Program-made: the position numbers and the translations under genes | The notes under the pieces: model-generated | Seen by the model: only the letters and a program-made list of their open reading frames with translations | Databases searched by the model: none | What the model was told of the DNA's origin: nothing | Origin: Amycolatopsis suaedae | GTDB lineage: Bacteria > Actinomycetota > Actinomycetes > Mycobacteriales > Pseudonocardiaceae | Length of the DNA stretch: 64,000 nt | Assembly: GCF_004214935.1 (NCBI RefSeq) | Contig: NZ_SFCC01000004.1 | Coordinates: 399,150 to 463,149, forward strand | Direction of reading: 5' to 3' | Shown here: positions 55,946 to 64,000 of the stretch, piece after piece | How the letters are laid out: every line of letters starts with the position of its first letter | How positions within the stretch are numbered: the first letter of the stretch is position 1

Positions 55946-57157
55946 TTAGAGGCCCAGGCCGTCGGTCAGGTCACCGACGACGGGCAGCTTGCCGGCGACG
56001 TCGCCGACCGGCAGCTTGTCGACCACGTCGCCGACCGGGCTCTCGCCCACCTTGTCGAGGACGTCGCCGGCACCGGGCAGGTCGCCGGTGGGCAGCTCGG
56101 TCGGAACGTCGACCGGCAGCTTGACCGGCAGCTCGGAGGGCAGCTCCGGCAGGTCGACCGGCAGCTCCGGGGTCGGCAGCTGCGGCAGCGAGCTGAGGTC
56201 CGGAGCGGTCGGCGCCTCGGGCGCGGCCGGGACACCGGGCACCTCGGGCAGGGCAGGCAGGGCGGGCAGCGGCAGGCTGACCTCGGGGACGCCGAGCTCC
56301 GGGTGGAACTCGAGGTCCACGCTGCCACCGCTGGTGCCGGCCTCCACACCGAGGTTCACGCCCGCGGTGTCGTTGCCGATGGACAGGTCACCCTCGAAGC
56401 CGTTCAGGCCACCGTCGGCGGCGAAGGCGAAGCCACCGAGAGCGGAGTCGGCCTGGGCGTTGGCGGCGACACCGTGCAGGCCGGCGTCCAGCGCGCCACC
56501 ACCGTTGGCGAGGGCGCTGTCGAACTCGGCGCTACCGGCGACACCACCGGCGCTGCCGGCACCGGCCAGCCCGAGGCCACCGAGCTCGGAGCCGACGCCA
56601 CCGCTCAGCGCGGCACCCTCGGTGCTGGCGGCGAAGGCGCCCTGGCCCGCGACGTGGTCGTTCACCAGGCTGAGGCTGCCGGCGAGGCCGCCGGCGCCAC
56701 CGGCGGTGGCCAGGCCGAGGTCGCCGACCGCGTTGTTCAGCCCGGTGCTGGCGGCGATGTCGGTGCCCTGCGAGGCGATGGCGCTGTTGAGGTCGGTCAG
56801 CGGACCGCCGTTGGCGGCGAAGCTGTTGGCGAAGCCGACGTCGCCGAACTCCGAGGCGGAGGTGAAGTCACCCAGGACCGGGGCCAGCGGGCCGGCGACC
56901 TGGTGGGCGAGCGCCTGCAGCTGCGCGACGGCGGTCTCGGCGCCGCCGAGGGGCAGGTCGCCGACGGGGAGCTTGTCCGCGCCGGGGAGGCTGTCGAGAG
57001 CCAGCGGAAGAACCTCCTGCACGTCCTGCCCGGACACCTCACCGAGGCCGGCGGCGTCGAGGGTGCCGGCCGGGTTGGCCAGGAAGTCGGACCGGGCGGC
57101 ATCGTCGGTCAGCAGGTTCAGCACAAAGTTGTGCAGGGTCAGGTCCGGAAAAGACAA
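55946..57157 (-). CDS. IniB N-terminal domain protein
   Basis: The 403-residue protein begins with the IniB-like domain (LHNFVLNLLTDDAARSDFLANPAGTLDAAGLGEVSGQDV). A Gly/Ala-rich middle (about 110-280) and a C-terminal Pro/Leu/Val-rich region with ELPVDLP and KLPVGDV type repeats follow (about 290-403). IniB is the first gene of the isoniazid-inducible iniBAC operon of mycobacteria, linked to envelope stress; here no iniA-like gene follows. The low-complexity parts suggest an envelope or secreted structure, though there is no signal peptide. Confidence 0.85.
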   Translation of the reverse strand: MSFPDLTLHNFVLNLLTDDAARSDFLANPAGTLDAAGLGEVSGQDVQEVLPLALDSLPGADKLPVGDLPLGGAETAVAQLQALAHQVAGPLAPVLGDFTSASEFGDVGFANSFAANGGPLTDLNSAIASQGTDIAASTGLNNAVGDLGLATAGGAGGLAGSLSLVNDHVAGQGAFAASTEGAALSGGVGSELGGLGLAGAGSAGGVAGSAEFDSALANGGGALDAGLHGVAANAQADSALGGFAFAADGGLNGFEGDLSIGNDTAGVNLGVEAGTSGGSVDLEFHPELGVPEVSLPLPALPALPEVPGVPAAPEAPTAPDLSSLPQLPTPELPVDLPELPSELPVKLPVDVPTELPTGDLPGAGDVLDKVGESPVGDVVDKLPVGDVAGKLPVVGDLTDGLGL

Positions 57158-57532
57158 CGGAATCTCCTTGTAGGCAACGCTGCGCGAAGCATGTGGGTCG
57201 GCGTCTCGCGGGTCGGGTAGCGAGAGCCGACCCTGACGTTATGGATCGGAGATCTTCCGGTCATCGGGGATGACGGCCCGTTATCCCCTACACCCAAAGG
57301 GGGGAACGCCGGGGGTCCCGTTAGGGGATTAGGGGATTGGCAACTACCCAACTGGTGTTTCGGCAGGTCAACGGGCACCACGCCAGGGGTGGCGAATGGT
57401 CAACAAGGGGTTCCCGAATGGTGGACTCGCGCCGGGAGGAAGCTGACCCGCACGGGCGAGCCCGTCGGCGTCTGGACTGACGAGCCCAAAGCTCGCGCAG
57501 CGAGCGACGGCGAGGAGGGAAGACGCCGACTA
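57158..57532. other. Non-coding stretch upstream of the IniB-like gene
   Basis: This 375-base stretch has no credible gene. It holds the IniB-like promoter region, a repeated TAGGGGATTAGGGGATT word with its inverse TTATCCCCTA near 57285-57340, and the leader of tRNA-Ser on the opposite side. A short open frame at 57389-57577 has no ribosome binding site. Confidence 0.5.
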
Positions 57533-57567
57533 AAAGGGCTCGCCCCGGCGAGCGGAGCGAGCCCTTT
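57533..57567 (-). terminator. Terminator of tRNA-Ser (CGA)
   Basis: A 10-bp stem aaagggctcg/cgagcccttt with T-rich flanks lies directly downstream of the tRNA on the minus strand. Confidence 0.7.
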
Positions 57568-57571
57568 AGCG

Positions 57572-57658
57572 CGGTAGCGGTGGGATTTGAACCCACGGAC
57601 GGGGTCAACCGTCACACGATTTCGAGTCGTGCTCCTTCGGCCGCTCGGACACGCTACC
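57572..57658 (-). tRNA. tRNA-Ser (CGA)
   Basis: On the minus strand the acceptor stem is GGTAGCG/CGCTACC. The anticodon stem CACGA/TCGTG closes CTCGAAA, giving CGA. The long variable arm (TGACGGTTGACCCCGTC) identifies a serine tRNA. Confidence 0.96.
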
Positions 57659-57693
57659 GCCGAACAGGCTACCGCACGGCCGAGGAGCGCCGG

Positions 57694-57915
57694 TCACCGG
57701 TCCCGGTCGTTACGGCCCAGCTTGTCCTTGGCGTCCTGGACGGCGCCGGCGGCCTTGTCCCGCAGGTCGTGGCCCGCTTCCTTGACCTCGCCCTTGGTCT
57801 GGTCGGCCTTGCCCGAGTCCCGCAGGTCCGGGTTGTCGGTGACCTCGCCGAGCTTCTCCTTGGCGCTGCCGACGGCCTGCTGGATCTTGTCCTTCGCCTT
57901 GTCCATCATGTTCAC
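57694..57915 (-). CDS. CsbD-like stress protein
   Basis: The 73-residue hydrophilic protein is a CsbD-type helical repeat (MDKAKDKIQQAVGSAKEKLGEVTD...DQTKGEVKEAGHDLRDKAAG), rich in Lys, Asp and Ala. CsbD is a general-stress, sigma-B-type regulon protein in Bacillus; here no promoter can be proven. GTG 57915 lies 6 bases after AAGGAG. Confidence 0.88.
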   Translation of the reverse strand: MNMMDKAKDKIQQAVGSAKEKLGEVTDNPDLRDSGKADQTKGEVKEAGHDLRDKAAGAVQDAKDKLGRNDRDR

Positions 57916-57987
57916 GGGTCTCTCCTTTTCGTGGACTACCGGTAGGTACCCACGGCGGCGTGAACCTCACGCCCGGCATGACCCGCG

Positions 57988-58449
57988 TCACGCTTCCGGG
58001 CGGTGCTCGGCGAAGAAATCCGCGAGCAGGGCCGCGCAGTCGGCCTCCAGCACCCCGCCCCGCACTTGCGGGCGGTGGTTGAGCCTGCGGTCACGCACCA
58101 CGTCCCACAGCGACCCGACGGCGCCGGTGCGGGACTCCCACGCCCCGAACACCACCCGCGCCACCCTGGCCAGCACGAGCGCGCCCGCGCACATGGTGCA
58201 GGGCTCGACGGTGACGGCGAGTGTGCAGCCGTCGAGCCGCCAGCCGTCGCCGAACCGGGCTGCGGCGGCCCGCAGGGCGAGCACCTCGGCGTGGGCGGTC
58301 GGGTCGCCGAGCTGCTCACGGGCGTTGCGGGCCCTGGCCAGCTCGGTGCCGTCCGGTGCGAGGACGACGGCGCCGATCGGGACGTCCCCGGTCGAGGGCG
58401 CCTCCGCGGCGACCGCGAGTGCGGCGCGGACGGCGTCCTCGTCGGTCAC
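57988..58449 (-). CDS. tadA: tRNA adenosine(34) deaminase
   Basis: The 153-residue zinc enzyme deaminates A34 of tRNA-Arg(ACG) to inosine. It has the zinc motif TAHAEV (His and catalytic Glu) and PCTMCAGA. The start GTG 58449 overlaps the stop of the upstream gene (GTGA), so the two are translated together. Together with the accessory gene and divergent tyrA it reproduces the mycobacterial tadA-tyrA neighbourhood. Confidence 0.95.
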   Translation of the reverse strand: MTDEDAVRAALAVAAEAPSTGDVPIGAVVLAPDGTELARARNAREQLGDPTAHAEVLALRAAAARFGDGWRLDGCTLAVTVEPCTMCAGALVLARVARVVFGAWESRTGAVGSLWDVVRDRRLNHRPQVRGGVLEADCAALLADFFAEHRPEA

Positions 58450-58928
58450 ATGTCGTCCAGCAGGGCGGCGAACTGGTCGGCGAACCCGCAACGCTGGGCG
58501 ATCATCTGCAGCTGCTCGTCGGGGTAGTTGTCGACCTCGCCGACGATGACTTCCAGCTCGACGCCCGGCAGGCCCAGGTCGGCGAGGATCTCCAGGTCAC
58601 CCTCCGGCCAGATGGACTCGTCCTCCTCGTCGGGAGGGTCGACCCGCAGCATGTCCAGCACGTCGGCGGCGATGTCGTAGTCCAGTGCCGCCGCGGCGTC
58701 GGACAGCAGCAGCGACGCGCCGCGCGGGCTGGGCCGCACGATCACGAAGAACTCCTCGTCGACGGCCAGCAACCCGAAGATCGCGCCGGTCGACCGGATC
58801 TTCGTCAGCGCCGTGATCGCGGCGTCCAGCCCCGAGAGCGCACTCGCGTCGAGCGCGGTACACCGCCACCGGCCGTCCTCGCGCACCACGGCAACCGCGA
58901 ACCCGGCGACCGCCTCCTGCCCCGCCAT
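58446..58928 (-). CDS. tRNA adenosine deaminase-associated protein
   Basis: The 160-residue acidic protein (EEDESIWPEGDLEILADLGLPGVELEVI) is the conserved partner that precedes tadA in actinobacteria (Rv3753c-like). It has no membrane segment. I start at ATG 58928; the GTG 6 bases upstream is possible. Function in deamination is assumed from context only. The stop overlaps the tadA start. Confidence 0.88.
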   Translation of the reverse strand: MAGQEAVAGFAVAVVREDGRWRCTALDASALSGLDAAITALTKIRSTGAIFGLLAVDEEFFVIVRPSPRGASLLLSDAAAALDYDIAADVLDMLRVDPPDEEDESIWPEGDLEILADLGLPGVELEVIVGEVDNYPDEQLQMIAQRCGFADQFAALLDDM

Positions 58929-58981
58929 GGGCACACCGTATACCCGCTTGAATCGCGATGCCCGCCTGCCAGGATCACCGC

Positions 58982-60217
58982 ATGAGCCAAACCGGTCCCG
59001 CCGAACTTCCCACGCTGCCCGACCCGCGTCTGCCGAGGCTGCTCACCGAGGCCAGGGCGGTGCAGGACCGCACCGTCGCGTTGCGCCGCGAACTGCACCG
59101 GCACCCCGAGCAGGGGCTGGACCTGCCGAGGACGCAGGCCGCCATCGCCGCCGCGCTGGCGGATCTGCCGCTGGAGATCACCCGCGGCACGTCGACCACC
59201 TCACTGACCGCCGTGCTGCGGGGCGCCAGGCCGGGGCCGGCCGTGCTGCTGCGCGGCGACATGGACGCGTTGCCGCTGACCGAGGACACCGGGCTGGAGT
59301 TCGCCTCCGAGGTACCCGGGTCGATGCATGCCTGCGGGCACGACACGCACGTGGCGATGCTGGCGTCGTCGGCGCGGGTGCTGGCCGATCACGTGGACGA
59401 GCTGTCCGGCTCGGTGGTGTTCATGTTCCAGCCGGGTGAGGAGGGTTACCACGGCGCGCGGCACATGATCCACGAAGGCGTGCTCGACGCGGCCGGTGAG
59501 CGGGTGACCGGCGCGTTCGGCATCCACATCTACGCCAACGCCCCGTCCGGGCGGCTGCTCACCCGGCCGGGGCCGATCCTGGCTTCGGCGGACCAGTTCC
59601 TCGTGACGGTGACCGGCAAGGGCGGGCACGCGTCGATGCCGCACAACGCCGTCGACCCGGTGCCCGCCGCCGCGGCCATGGTCGGCGCCTTGCAGACGAT
59701 GATCACCCGGCGGGTGAGCGTGTTCGACCCCGCCGTGCTGACCGTCGCCCGGATCACCGCGGGCACGACCAGCAACATCATCCCGGAGACGGCCGAGCTG
59801 CAGGGCACGATCCGCACGCTGTCCGAGCGGACCCGCGCGCAGGTGCGCGAGGAGCTGGCGACGGTGTGCGAGAACGTCGGCGCCGCCTACGGCTGCCGGG
59901 TCTACGTCGACCTGGAGCCGGGTTACCCGGTCACGGCCAACGACCCCGAGCACTCCGCGCGGGTGCTGGGCCTGGCCGAGCGGGTCCTCGGCGCGGACAA
60001 CGCCGAGCTGATGGCCGAGCCGGTCATGGGCGCGGAGGACTTCTCCTACGTGCTGCAGCGGGTGCCGGGCGCGTTCGCTTTCCTCGGCGCCTGCCCGCCG
60101 GACGTGGACCTGGCCGACGTGGCGCCCAACCACTCGAACCGGGTCAACTACCACGAGGACGCGATGGCCAGCGGCGTCGCCATGTACGCCGCGTACGCGT
60201 TGGACGCCTTGCGTTAG
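58982..60217 (+). CDS. M20 family amidohydrolase
   Basis: The 411-residue zinc hydrolase of the M20D/amidohydrolase group (N-acyl amino-acid or IAA-amide type) shows DMDALPL, HACGHDTHVAML, FQPGEEGYHGA and a dimerisation lid domain (ILASADQFLVTVTGKGGHASMPHNAVDPVPAA). ATG 58982 is preferred over the ATG 24 bases upstream because the upstream residues do not belong to the family. It is divergent from the tadA-associated gene. Confidence 0.92.
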   Translation: MSQTGPAELPTLPDPRLPRLLTEARAVQDRTVALRRELHRHPEQGLDLPRTQAAIAAALADLPLEITRGTSTTSLTAVLRGARPGPAVLLRGDMDALPLTEDTGLEFASEVPGSMHACGHDTHVAMLASSARVLADHVDELSGSVVFMFQPGEEGYHGARHMIHEGVLDAAGERVTGAFGIHIYANAPSGRLLTRPGPILASADQFLVTVTGKGGHASMPHNAVDPVPAAAAMVGALQTMITRRVSVFDPAVLTVARITAGTTSNIIPETAELQGTIRTLSERTRAQVREELATVCENVGAAYGCRVYVDLEPGYPVTANDPEHSARVLGLAERVLGADNAELMAEPVMGAEDFSYVLQRVPGAFAFLGACPPDVDLADVAPNHSNRVNYHEDAMASGVAMYAAYALDALR

Positions 60218-60226
60218 TACGGCAGG

Positions 60227-61207
60227 ATGTGCCGGGTGCGAGACGTCTGCGTGATCGGGCTCGGGTTGATCGGTGGTTCGCTGCTGCGGGCGGCGGCCGG
60301 GAAGCGGACGGTGTGGGGTGCCACGCTGTCCGAGGCCGACGCCGGCGCGGCGAGAGCGGACGGTTTCGACTGCGGTACCGACCTGGACGCGGCACTGCGC
60401 AGGGCGGCCGAGCGGGACGCGCTGATCGTCCTCGCCGTGCCGCTGACCGCACTGGACGAGACGCTGCATCACGTCGCGGAGCAAGCGCCGGAGTGCCTGC
60501 TCACCGACGTCACCAGCGTGAAGGGGCCGGTCCTGCGGGCCGTGCGGCGGTGGGCGCCGGACACGCGGTTCGTCGGGGGGCATCCGATGGCCGGCAAGGC
60601 GGAGTCGGGCTGGTCGGCGGGTACGGCGGGCCTGTTCGACGGAGCGGCGTGGGTGGTCGGCGTGGAGCCCGGGACCGATCTCGGCGACTGGGCCGAGGTG
60701 GCGGCGCTGGCGCTGGAGGCCGGGGCACACGTGGTCCCGGCCGGCGCGGCAGCGCATGACGAGGCGGTCGCGCGGGTGTCGCACCTGCCGCATCTGCTGG
60801 CGGCGGTGCTGTCCGCGGTGGCTGCCGAGGGTGGCCCGCTGGCGGCCGCGCTGGCGGCAGGGTCCTACGCCGACGGCACCCGGGTCGCCGGCAGCAGGCC
60901 GGCGCTGGTGCGGGCCATGACCGAGGGCAACCGGGAGGCACTACTGCCGGTCCTGGACGACGCGCTCGGCAGGCTGGGCGCGGCACGGGGCTCACTCGCG
61001 TCGACCGGCGGGCTGGCCGTGACGATCAACGCGGGTCACGAGGGGAAGCAAACGTTTGCGCAGGCTCGGGAGGCCCAGCGCACCGGCGTGCGGATCGACC
61101 TGACCGCGCCGGACGCCGTGGAGGCACTGGCGGCACTCGGCGAGCGCGGCGGTCGGATCACCGCGCTCACCGACGAGCTGCGTACCGCGACCGGCGAGGT
61201 CAGCTAG
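60227..61207 (+). CDS. tyrA: Prephenate dehydrogenase
   Basis: The 326-residue enzyme oxidises prephenate to 4-hydroxyphenylpyruvate in tyrosine synthesis. It has the Rossmann GLGLIGGSLLRA motif, catalytic His in SHLPHLLA with GGHPMAGKAESGW before it, and a PDH helical domain. No ACT domain is present. ATG 60227 is listed; GTG 60236 (just before RDVCVIG) is an equally good start. It follows the amidohydrolase by 9 bases. Confidence 0.95.
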   Translation: MCRVRDVCVIGLGLIGGSLLRAAAGKRTVWGATLSEADAGAARADGFDCGTDLDAALRRAAERDALIVLAVPLTALDETLHHVAEQAPECLLTDVTSVKGPVLRAVRRWAPDTRFVGGHPMAGKAESGWSAGTAGLFDGAAWVVGVEPGTDLGDWAEVAALALEAGAHVVPAGAAAHDEAVARVSHLPHLLAAVLSAVAAEGGPLAAALAAGSYADGTRVAGSRPALVRAMTEGNREALLPVLDDALGRLGAARGSLASTGGLAVTINAGHEGKQTFAQAREAQRTGVRIDLTAPDAVEALAALGERGGRITALTDELRTATGEVS

Positions 61208-61436
61208 GCGGCGGGCCCGGCTTCGGCGGGTCCTGCGGCGGCTTGTCGTCACCGCCTGCCTGCTTGTGCAGGAAGCCCTTGGCCTTGTCGGTGACGTTGT
61301 CGATCTTGTCGGCCTTGTCGCCGAACTTGGATTTGGCGAAGCCGCTCGCCTTGTCCAGGCCCTGCTCGACCTTGTCACCGTGCTTGCCCAGTGCGTCCTG
61401 GGCCTTCTTCTTGATGTCGTCGAAGTTGATACCCAT
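61200..61436 (-). CDS. MT0933-like antitoxin-family protein
   Basis: The 78-residue protein is a hydrophilic helical sequence (FDDIKKKAQDALGKHGDKVEQGLDKASGFAKSKFGDKADKIDNVTDKAKG) ending in a Pro-rich tail. It matches the MT0933/Rv0909 antitoxin family, which has many solitary members with other roles. No toxin gene is adjacent: the neighbours are tyrA and an exporter. ATG 61436 has GGAG just before it. Its 3' end overlaps tyrA by 8 bases. Confidence 0.8.
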   Translation of the reverse strand: MGINFDDIKKKAQDALGKHGDKVEQGLDKASGFAKSKFGDKADKIDNVTDKAKGFLHKQAGGDDKPPQDPPKPGPPPS

Positions 61437-61473
61437 GTCTCCATGGAGCCCGTTTTGCGGCATTACCGCAACC

Positions 61474-63420
61474 TCAGGTCCACCGATCGGGCAGGAAACG
61501 GCGGACGAACCGCAACGGCGAGCTTTCCGCGAGGTCCGGCCCGCGCAGCGCGTCGAACGCGGCGCCGAGCTGTTCGACGACCCCGGACAGCTGCTCGGAC
61601 TCGGGCAGTTCGACGCTGCGTGGGTCCCGCTGCTCGCGGACGGCGGCCGCCAGCTCGGCCAGCGCGGCCTTGATCAGCTCGACCTTGTGCCCGTCCGGTG
61701 GTTCGGCGCCGTGGGTGAGCGTCACCAGGACCTCGGTGACGGCGTCGGTGACCCGTTCCAGTGCCGCGATGACCGGCCACCAGGCGACGGCCTGCCTGCC
61801 CGCCGCCGACGGTTCGACGATCACCTGCTGGAAGGCCGTGCGCACGTCGGCGAGGCCGCGGTAGGCGCGGCGGCGGTACCGCGAGAGGTCCGCCCGGTCG
61901 GCGGCGGGCCGCAGGGCGTGGTCGGCGTAGCGGGAGATGGTGTCCAGTGCGTCGGCGAGCAGGCCACCCACCCTCGGGCGCCTGCTGCCCGGCCACAGCA
62001 GGTACCCGAAGACCAGCACGATGAGGCAGCCGAGCAGCGTGTCGACGAGCCTGGCCACGACGACGCCCCAGTCACCGTGGCTGGACAGCTCCATCTGCAG
62101 GATGATCAGCGGCGTCACGAACGCGCTGAGGATGCCGTAGTTGCGGACCTTGCCGACGGCGACGCCCGCGGCGAACACGGCGCAGAGCGCGACCAGTGCC
62201 CAGCCCTGCGCCCCGGCGACCAGGACGACGGCGCCGATGGTGACTCCGGCGACCGTGCCGATGCCACGCAGCACGGCACGGCCGAACACCGAGCCGAAGT
62301 CCGGTTTCAGCACGATGCCGACGGTCAGCGTGATCCAGTACGAGCGCTCGACGGGGACGAGCAGGCTGACTGCCTCGGCGATGCCGACGCAGAGCGTCAG
62401 CCGCAGGGTCGCCAGCCAGGTCAGCGGTCCGGCCAGCGAGGCCAGCCACTCGCGGACCTGGGTGCGCACGGGTACCCGTTCCCTGCGCTTGCGGTCGGCG
62501 CCCGGGCCGACCCTGGCCAGTCCCGCCCGCAGCGCGACGGCCATCGGCTCGGCGTCGTCCAGCTCCGGTGGGGCGGGGATGCGGGTGTCGGCGAGGATCG
62601 CGATGGCGATGGCCAGCGTGTGCTCGACGAGTTCACGAGGTGGCCGTTCGCGGGCGTTGACCATGGCGACGGCGGCTTCGACCGCGGGCGTTCCCGAGGA
62701 CAGGATGTCGAGCAGCCTGCGGTAGGCGGCGTCCCTGCCGGACAGCCACGACCGGGCGCTGAGCAGCCGGTCGTAGGCGGTGTTCATGGCGGTGGTGAGC
62801 TGGTGGCGCGCTGCCCGCGCGGTGTCCTCGTCCTCGGCGGAGAGCATCCCGGCCAGCTCGATGTAGACCTGCGCGACGGCCGTCCGCTCGGGCGAGGTGG
62901 CGCGAACGGTCCATCCGGCCAGTGCGACGGCCAGGCTCCAGCCCGCACCGACGAGGAAGCAGACCAGTGCCGTGCCGGTGTCCACCCCGAGCTGGTGCTG
63001 GCCGCTGCCCAGCACGCAGAACACGAACAGCTGCAGTGCCGCGGTCGAGGCGTTGCTGCCCGCGGCGCTGATCAACGCCGAAATCGCCGCGACCAGGACG
63101 ATCGCGGGGATGGACAGCGCGAGGTTGCCGCCGGTGAGCAGTCCGACCACGTACCCGGCCGCGGCCGCCGCCGTGGCGCCGCCGAGCCGGCGGGCGCGGT
63201 AGCGGTAGGCCCCCGCGGCCTCGGACAGCACCGTCGGCAACGCCCCGGTCGACACCAGCGCGCCCAGCTGGATGTCGCCGAGCGCGAGCCCGGCGGCCAG
63301 CGGGAGGGCCAGCGCGATCGGCGCCCGGATCGCGCGGGTCCACGGCATCGGGGCGGGCGTGCTGCGCAGCAGCTGCACCAGCCAGTGCGGGGCCGCGAAG
63401 TCCGGGCGCTTGACGCTCAC
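61474..63420 (-). CDS. FUSC/aromatic-acid-exporter membrane protein
   Basis: The 648-residue protein has an N-terminal membrane block of six helices (about 40-170), a cytosolic helical region (about 180-340), a second membrane block (about 345-490) and a C-terminal soluble part. The duplicated pattern and sequences such as YWITLTVGIVLKPDFGSVFGRAVLRGIGTVAG match the FUSC (YccS/AaeB-like) family, implicated in export of aromatic acids or in envelope stress. GTG 63420 is the likely start. Confidence 0.85.
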   Translation of the reverse strand: MSVKRPDFAAPHWLVQLLRSTPAPMPWTRAIRAPIALALPLAAGLALGDIQLGALVSTGALPTVLSEAAGAYRYRARRLGGATAAAAAGYVVGLLTGGNLALSIPAIVLVAAISALISAAGSNASTAALQLFVFCVLGSGQHQLGVDTGTALVCFLVGAGWSLAVALAGWTVRATSPERTAVAQVYIELAGMLSAEDEDTARAARHQLTTAMNTAYDRLLSARSWLSGRDAAYRRLLDILSSGTPAVEAAVAMVNARERPPRELVEHTLAIAIAILADTRIPAPPELDDAEPMAVALRAGLARVGPGADRKRRERVPVRTQVREWLASLAGPLTWLATLRLTLCVGIAEAVSLLVPVERSYWITLTVGIVLKPDFGSVFGRAVLRGIGTVAGVTIGAVVLVAGAQGWALVALCAVFAAGVAVGKVRNYGILSAFVTPLIILQMELSSHGDWGVVVARLVDTLLGCLIVLVFGYLLWPGSRRPRVGGLLADALDTISRYADHALRPAADRADLSRYRRRAYRGLADVRTAFQQVIVEPSAAGRQAVAWWPVIAALERVTDAVTEVLVTLTHGAEPPDGHKVELIKAALAELAAAVREQRDPRSVELPESEQLSGVVEQLGAAFDALRGPDLAESSPLRFVRRFLPDRWT

Positions 63421-63453
63421 CGCCCCATTCTGTTCCGTCCGGGCCCGAACGCA

Positions 63454-63878
63454 CGTGAAGGCCACCTTCATCACGTCTCAGTCAGGGCCCCGGCAAAGTC
63501 GGTTGTCAGGCGCGAGCGAGGGAGCTTTGCTGGCGAAGAAGGGTAGTAAAGCTCCCTCGCTGCCTACGGGTGTGACTGGTGGGGCTGGTGTGGTGACCTC
63601 GATGCCGTGAAGGGGGCCTTCACGGCGTCTCATGCCGTGAGTGCCCCCTTCACGGCATGCTTGCCGCGGACACGTGGGCGGATGCCCGCTGTCCGGCTGA
63701 AGGCCGAGTTTCTGTCGTCTCACGTGGTGAAGGTGGCCTTCACGAACTCCCGCCCCGGCGTCGCAGCCTCACCAGTCACATCCGGCCCAACAGACCCAGC
63801 CGCCACCACGAAAGAGACCCAGCAAACTCCCCCAATGTGGCATTGGGGAACTTGAACTCCCCCAATGCCACATTGGGG
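63454..63878. repeat. Array of inverted repeats between genes
   Basis: The 63421-63944 stretch has no gene but at least five palindromes: GTGAAGG/CCTTCAC hairpins near 63454, 63604-63626, 63634-63657 and 63727-63743; gcgagggagcttt/aaagctccctcgc (63516-63560); and ccccaatg/cattgggg at 63830-63848 and again as its complement at 63860-63878. The GTGAAGG...CCTTCAC motif recurs at 13730-13760. Such intergenic repeat families are common in Amycolatopsis-like genomes; function is open. Confidence 0.7.
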
Positions 63879-63944
63879 GCGCGCAGCACCCAGACTTTGC
63901 CGGGGCCGTGACATCTCACGTGGTGAAGGATGCTCCTATAGAGG

Positions 63945-64000
63945 TCAAGTGGTGTTGGTGAGCTGGGCTATGTCGGTGGTGAGGGCGCGGTAGAGCTGTC
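63945..64000 (-). CDS. 3' end of an unidentified protein
   Basis: From the right edge the minus strand reads QLYRALTTDIAQLTNTT then TGA at 63945-63947. The last 18 codons are too short for a family. Nearby repeats would suit a transposase, but the alternatives cannot be excluded. Confidence 0.3.
   Translation of the reverse strand, partial: QLYRALTTDIAQLTNTT

Noticed and set aside
61200..61436. Toxin-antitoxin pair
   Set aside because: Only an antitoxin-family protein is present; neighbours are tyrA and an exporter, and solitary members are common.
61243..63546. 767-codon plus-strand frame
   Set aside because: Lies opposite the FUSC exporter; no motif and no ribosome binding site.

Overview
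The window is high-GC actinobacterial chromosome, most like Pseudonocardiaceae (Amycolatopsis or a relative). The support is GTG/TTG starts, paired DUF5753 XRE regulators and DUF397 proteins, an S-adenosyl methyltransferase of the DUF574 type, an IniB-like protein, an AftB-like arabinofuranosyltransferase and GGAG-type ribosome binding sites. The species is inferred; there is no rRNA here to settle it. The tadA / deaminase-associated gene / tyrA neighbourhood beside a tRNA-Ser matches the order known from mycobacteria.

Layout. 1-1457 is the int end of an integrative element sitting at the 3' end of tRNA-Phe, followed by a tRNA Glu-Asp-Phe cluster (1458-1723). 1886-22830 is mainly chromosomal: a dehalogenase-type hydrolase, a cold-shock protein, an L,D-transpeptidase, an ECF sigma/anti-sigma-like pair, a two-component system with a four-gene envelope operon resembling copper/YtkA loci (7325-12607), gnd, pip, a secreted S1 protease, a CPBP protease, YigZ, and XRE/DUF397 pairs. 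22960-28140 is a tightly coupled four-gene operon: a BTAD-FHA regulator, a MotA/ExbB-like membrane protein, an ExbD-like protein carrying two Ig-like domains, and a Ser/Thr kinase fused to a zinc ribbon and an FGE/SUMF1 fold. This is the strongest candidate for an undescribed system. 28142-40139 holds a DosR/DosS-like pair, an amidohydrolase, an AftB-like transferase, an F420-type oxidoreductase, a divergent Lrp/amino-acid dehydrogenase pair, and a TetR-controlled monooxygenase operon with two palindromic operators.

40285-49155 is a complete 8.9 kb integrative element in tRNA-Ser(GGA). It is bounded by a 57-bp perfect direct repeat and carries paired arm-type repeats at both ends, int, xis, a DUF3987-like replication ATPase, regulators and small membrane proteins, but no TraB-type transfer ATPase. 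Its cargo is a class IV aminotransferase with an XRE-FGE fusion. Six repeat blocks lie between or across its rightmost-to-left (minus-strand) genes. Five are built from a private word, and all share a CTGGTCAG-like core.

49487-53123, directly beyond the right attachment site, is a compact cassette of two small helical proteins, a soluble FtsK/SpoIIIE-type ATPase and a coiled-coil protein. The rest (53103-64000) is an extracellular nuclease, an IniB-like protein, tRNA-Ser(CGA), CsbD, tadA and its partner, an M20 amidohydrolase, tyrA, an MT0933-type antitoxin-like protein, an aromatic-acid exporter (FUSC) and a repeat-rich non-coding tail ending in the 3' edge of an unidentified minus-strand gene.
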